Positions 62,234 through 64,000 of a stretch of DNA of 64,000 nt are shown here, one piece after another. Location of the stretch: positions 60,560 through 124,559 of the forward strand of contig NZ_JAFFZS010000020.1 in assembly GCF_016921115.1 (NCBI RefSeq), written 5' to 3'. Position numbers and translations under genes: made by a program. The notes below the pieces were generated by a model. The model was not told the origin of the DNA, made no database searches, and worked only from the letters and a program-made list of their open reading frames with translations. Position 1 is the first letter of the stretch. The number at the start of each line of letters is the position of its first letter. The stretch comes from Streptomyces actuosus (GTDB taxonomy: Bacteria > Actinomycetota > Actinomycetes > Streptomycetales > Streptomycetaceae).

Positions 62234-63676
62234 TCATGCCGGACGGTCGCCGTCCTCGCCCGCCCCGCCCGCCACTTCGGCGGGTGTGTGGCGCGCGGCG
62301 GCCAGTTCCGCGGCGACCCGGCGGTGGTCGGCCGCCTTGCGCTCCAGGATGTCGGCCATCCGCAGGTGGTACTCCGGACGGTCCTCCTCGTAGATGTCCG
62401 GGATGCCGTCGTGGTCCTCGTCCCGGTCCTCGTCCTCGCAGAGTTTGCGGTACTGGGCGTTGCGTATCTTCAGCAGGATCGAGGCGAGCACGGCGGCGAT
62501 CACCGAGCCGGCGAGGACGGAGGCCTTCACCTCGTCCGTGAGAACCGCGTTCCCCTCGAAGGCGAGCTCGCCGATGAGCAGGGAGACGGTGAACCCGATC
62601 CCGGCGAGCGCGGCCACCGCGAAGACGTCCGCCCAGGCCAGTTCGTCGCTGAGGGACGCCCGGGTGAAGCGTGCCGTCAGCCAGGTGCCGCCGAAGATGC
62701 CGATCGTCTTGCCGACGACGAGTCCGAGGACCACGCCGAGCGTCTCCGGTTTGGTGAACACGTCCAGCAGCGCGTGGTGGTCGACGGCGACCCCGGCGCT
62801 GAACAGCGCGAACAGCGGCACCGCCAGGCCCGCCGACACCGGGCGGACCAGGTGCTCGATGTGCTCGCCGGGGGAGTGCTCCTCACCCTCGCGGCGGGTG
62901 CAGCGCAGCATCAGGCCCATCGCGACGCCGGCGATGGTGGCGTGGACGCCGCTGTTGTACATCAGCGCCCAGATCACCAGGGCGAGCGGCACGTAGATGT
63001 ACCAGCCGTGTACGCCCTTGCGCAGCAGCAGCCAGAAGACGGCGAGGCCGACGACGGCGCCGCCGAGGGCGACGAAGTCGATGCTGGAGGTGAAGAAGAC
63101 CGCGATGATGAGGATCGCGAAGAGGTCGTCGACGACGGCGAGGGTGAGCAGGAAGGCGCGCAGCGCGCTCGGCAGCGAGGTGCCGATCACGGCGAGGACG
63201 GCGAGCGCGAAGGCGATGTCGGTTGCGGTGGGCACCGCCCAGCCGTCCATCGAGCCGCCCCCGGCGAGGTTGGTGAGGGCGTAGACCAGTGCGGGGACCG
63301 CCATGCCGCAGAGCGCGGCCACGACGGGCAGCACGGCGGCCTTGGGTTCGCGCAGGTCTCCGGCGGTCAGCTCGCGCTTGAGCTCGATGCCGGCGACGAA
63401 GAAGAAGATCGCCAGGAGCCCGTCGGCGGCCCAGTGGGCCAGGGAGAGGTTCAGGCCGAGGGCCGCGGGGCCGATGTGGAAGTCGGTGACGGTCTTGTAG
63501 CTGTCCCGCAGCGCGGGGACGTTCGCCCAGACCAGCGCGGCGATCGCGGCGGCGAGCAGCAGGACACCGCCGACGGTCTCGGCGCGCAGCGCGTCCCCGA
63601 CGAAGGTGCGCTCCGGCAGGGAGAGGCGTCCGAACACCTTGCGGCTGCTGGTGTTGCTCGTGCGGGACGCGGTCAC
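62234..63676 (-). CDS. nhaA: Na+/H+ antiporter NhaA
   Basis: This 480-residue protein has the NhaA fold of about 12 helices. Pro-Thr-Ala-Thr-Asp-Ile-Ala-Phe-Ala-Leu and Val-Val-Asp-Asp-Leu-Phe-Ala-Ile carry the conserved Asp residues, the latter pair equal to the transport site. Residues about 415-480 are an added acidic cytoplasmic tail (Glu-Asp-Glu-Asp-Arg-Asp-Glu-Asp). It exports Na+ in exchange for protons. The GTG at 63676 has GGAGG upstream. A TAGGTTAGG sequence lies in its upstream region. Confidence 0.92.
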   Translation of the reverse strand: MTASRTSNTSSRKVFGRLSLPERTFVGDALRAETVGGVLLLAAAIAALVWANVPALRDSYKTVTDFHIGPAALGLNLSLAHWAADGLLAIFFFVAGIELKRELTAGDLREPKAAVLPVVAALCGMAVPALVYALTNLAGGGSMDGWAVPTATDIAFALAVLAVIGTSLPSALRAFLLTLAVVDDLFAILIIAVFFTSSIDFVALGGAVVGLAVFWLLLRKGVHGWYIYVPLALVIWALMYNSGVHATIAGVAMGLMLRCTRREGEEHSPGEHIEHLVRPVSAGLAVPLFALFSAGVAVDHHALLDVFTKPETLGVVLGLVVGKTIGIFGGTWLTARFTRASLSDELAWADVFAVAALAGIGFTVSLLIGELAFEGNAVLTDEVKASVLAGSVIAAVLASILLKIRNAQYRKLCEDEDRDEDHDGIPDIYEEDRPEYHLRMADILERKAADHRRVAAELAAARHTPAEVAGGAGEDGDRPA

Positions 63677-63810
63677 GGTGAGACCTCCGGTGGGTGGGCA
63701 GCACGGAATCCGTGCCGACCAGACTTCCCGGCGCACCTTGGCTCGCTGTCTCTTTGCTTACTTTACCTAACCTATGGAGGACCGGGGCCGGTGATCGTCA
63801 CGTTATACGC

Positions 63811-63847
63811 AAAAGGGGCACTCGGCATGGTGGATGCCGGGTGCCCC
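63811..63847 (-). terminator. Rho-independent terminator of acsA
   Basis: A 14-bp stem (63815-63828 and 63834-63847, one G-T pair) is followed on the minus strand by TTTT. It lies 15 bases past the acsA stop. Confidence 0.85.
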
Positions 63848-63862
63848 TGCTGCCCTGCGGGC

Positions 63863-64000
63863 TCAGTCCTCGCCGGGTGTGGTCGGGAGTTTGGCCTGGA
63901 TGAGGTCCATGACGGTGGAGTCGGTCAGTGTGGTGACGTCTCCGAGCTGGCGGTTCTCGGCGACGTCGCGCAGGAGTCGGCGCATGATCTTTCCGGAGCG
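63863..64000 (-). CDS. acsA: Acetyl-CoA synthetase, C-terminal end (runs off window)
   Basis: The last 45 residues are present. They begin Arg-Ser-Gly-Lys-Ile-Met-Arg-Arg-Leu-Leu-Arg-Asp, the conserved motif of acetyl-CoA synthetases whose Lys is needed for adenylation and is the target of regulatory acetylation. They continue with Asn-Arg-Gln-Leu-Gly-Asp and end in Glu-Asp. The neighbour nhaA matches the S. coelicolor order. Confidence 0.9.
   Translation of the reverse strand, partial: RSGKIMRRLLRDVAENRQLGDVTTLTDSTVMDLIQAKLPTTPGED

Overview
The window is high-GC actinobacterial DNA, almost certainly from a Streptomyces chromosome. The supporting signs are very high third-position GC, many GTG starts, 4-base ATGA/GTGA gene overlaps, paired DUF5753/DUF397 genes, a WhiB regulator and a giant SPFH-associated ATPase. 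The right third (about 43.3-64 kb) matches from memory the core region around wblA and crp of S. coelicolor: penicillin-binding protein, wblA, two ArsA-like ATPases, RidA, NUDIX, MBL hydrolase, crp, nth, MarP-like protease, nhaA and acsA. No rRNA operon, CRISPR array, secondary-metabolite cluster or intact prophage is visible.

1-9.2 kb holds a secreted or membrane-anchored protein cut by the window edge, SURF1, an S9 peptidase, a small ferredoxin, a family 2 glycosyltransferase and a 1363-residue STAND ATPase with 14 WD40 repeats. 9.7-21.8 kb holds a PucR-type regulator and then a rightward run: a flotillin-like SPFH protein, a 1631-residue AAA ATPase, a 66-residue membrane protein, a CBS-domain protein and two overlapping cation/proton antiporters. 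The SPFH/ATPase/small-protein trio is the best candidate for an uncharacterised core system. 22-28.9 kb holds a coupled ClC and K+ channel pair, small membrane proteins, a PAS-PP2C phosphatase, a VOC protein and an alpha/beta hydrolase, separated by repeat-rich spacers.

28.9-43.3 kb is an accessory island ending at tRNA-Pro(CGG). It contains a secreted FG-GAP protein, a MazF-type toxin/antitoxin pair with a 26-bp palindrome at its promoter, a DUF397 gene beside a regulator that has lost its HTH, fragments of an excisionase and an integrase, and a WXG100-like/RHS toxin/immunity cassette. These are followed by a truncated ISL3 transposase and an intact excisionase-integrase pair next to the tRNA. 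A 72-bp sequence occurs twice (29059-29130 and 40643-40714, 66 of 72 identical); the second copy starts exactly at the immunity gene's stop codon.

43.4-64 kb is housekeeping: envelope and wall enzymes, wblA, crp, DNA repair (nth), NUDIX hydrolases, a membrane serine protease, NhaA and the 3' end of acetyl-CoA synthetase. Seven genes in the window have a TANNNT hexamer 6-7 bases before the start codon, the arrangement expected of leaderless transcripts.
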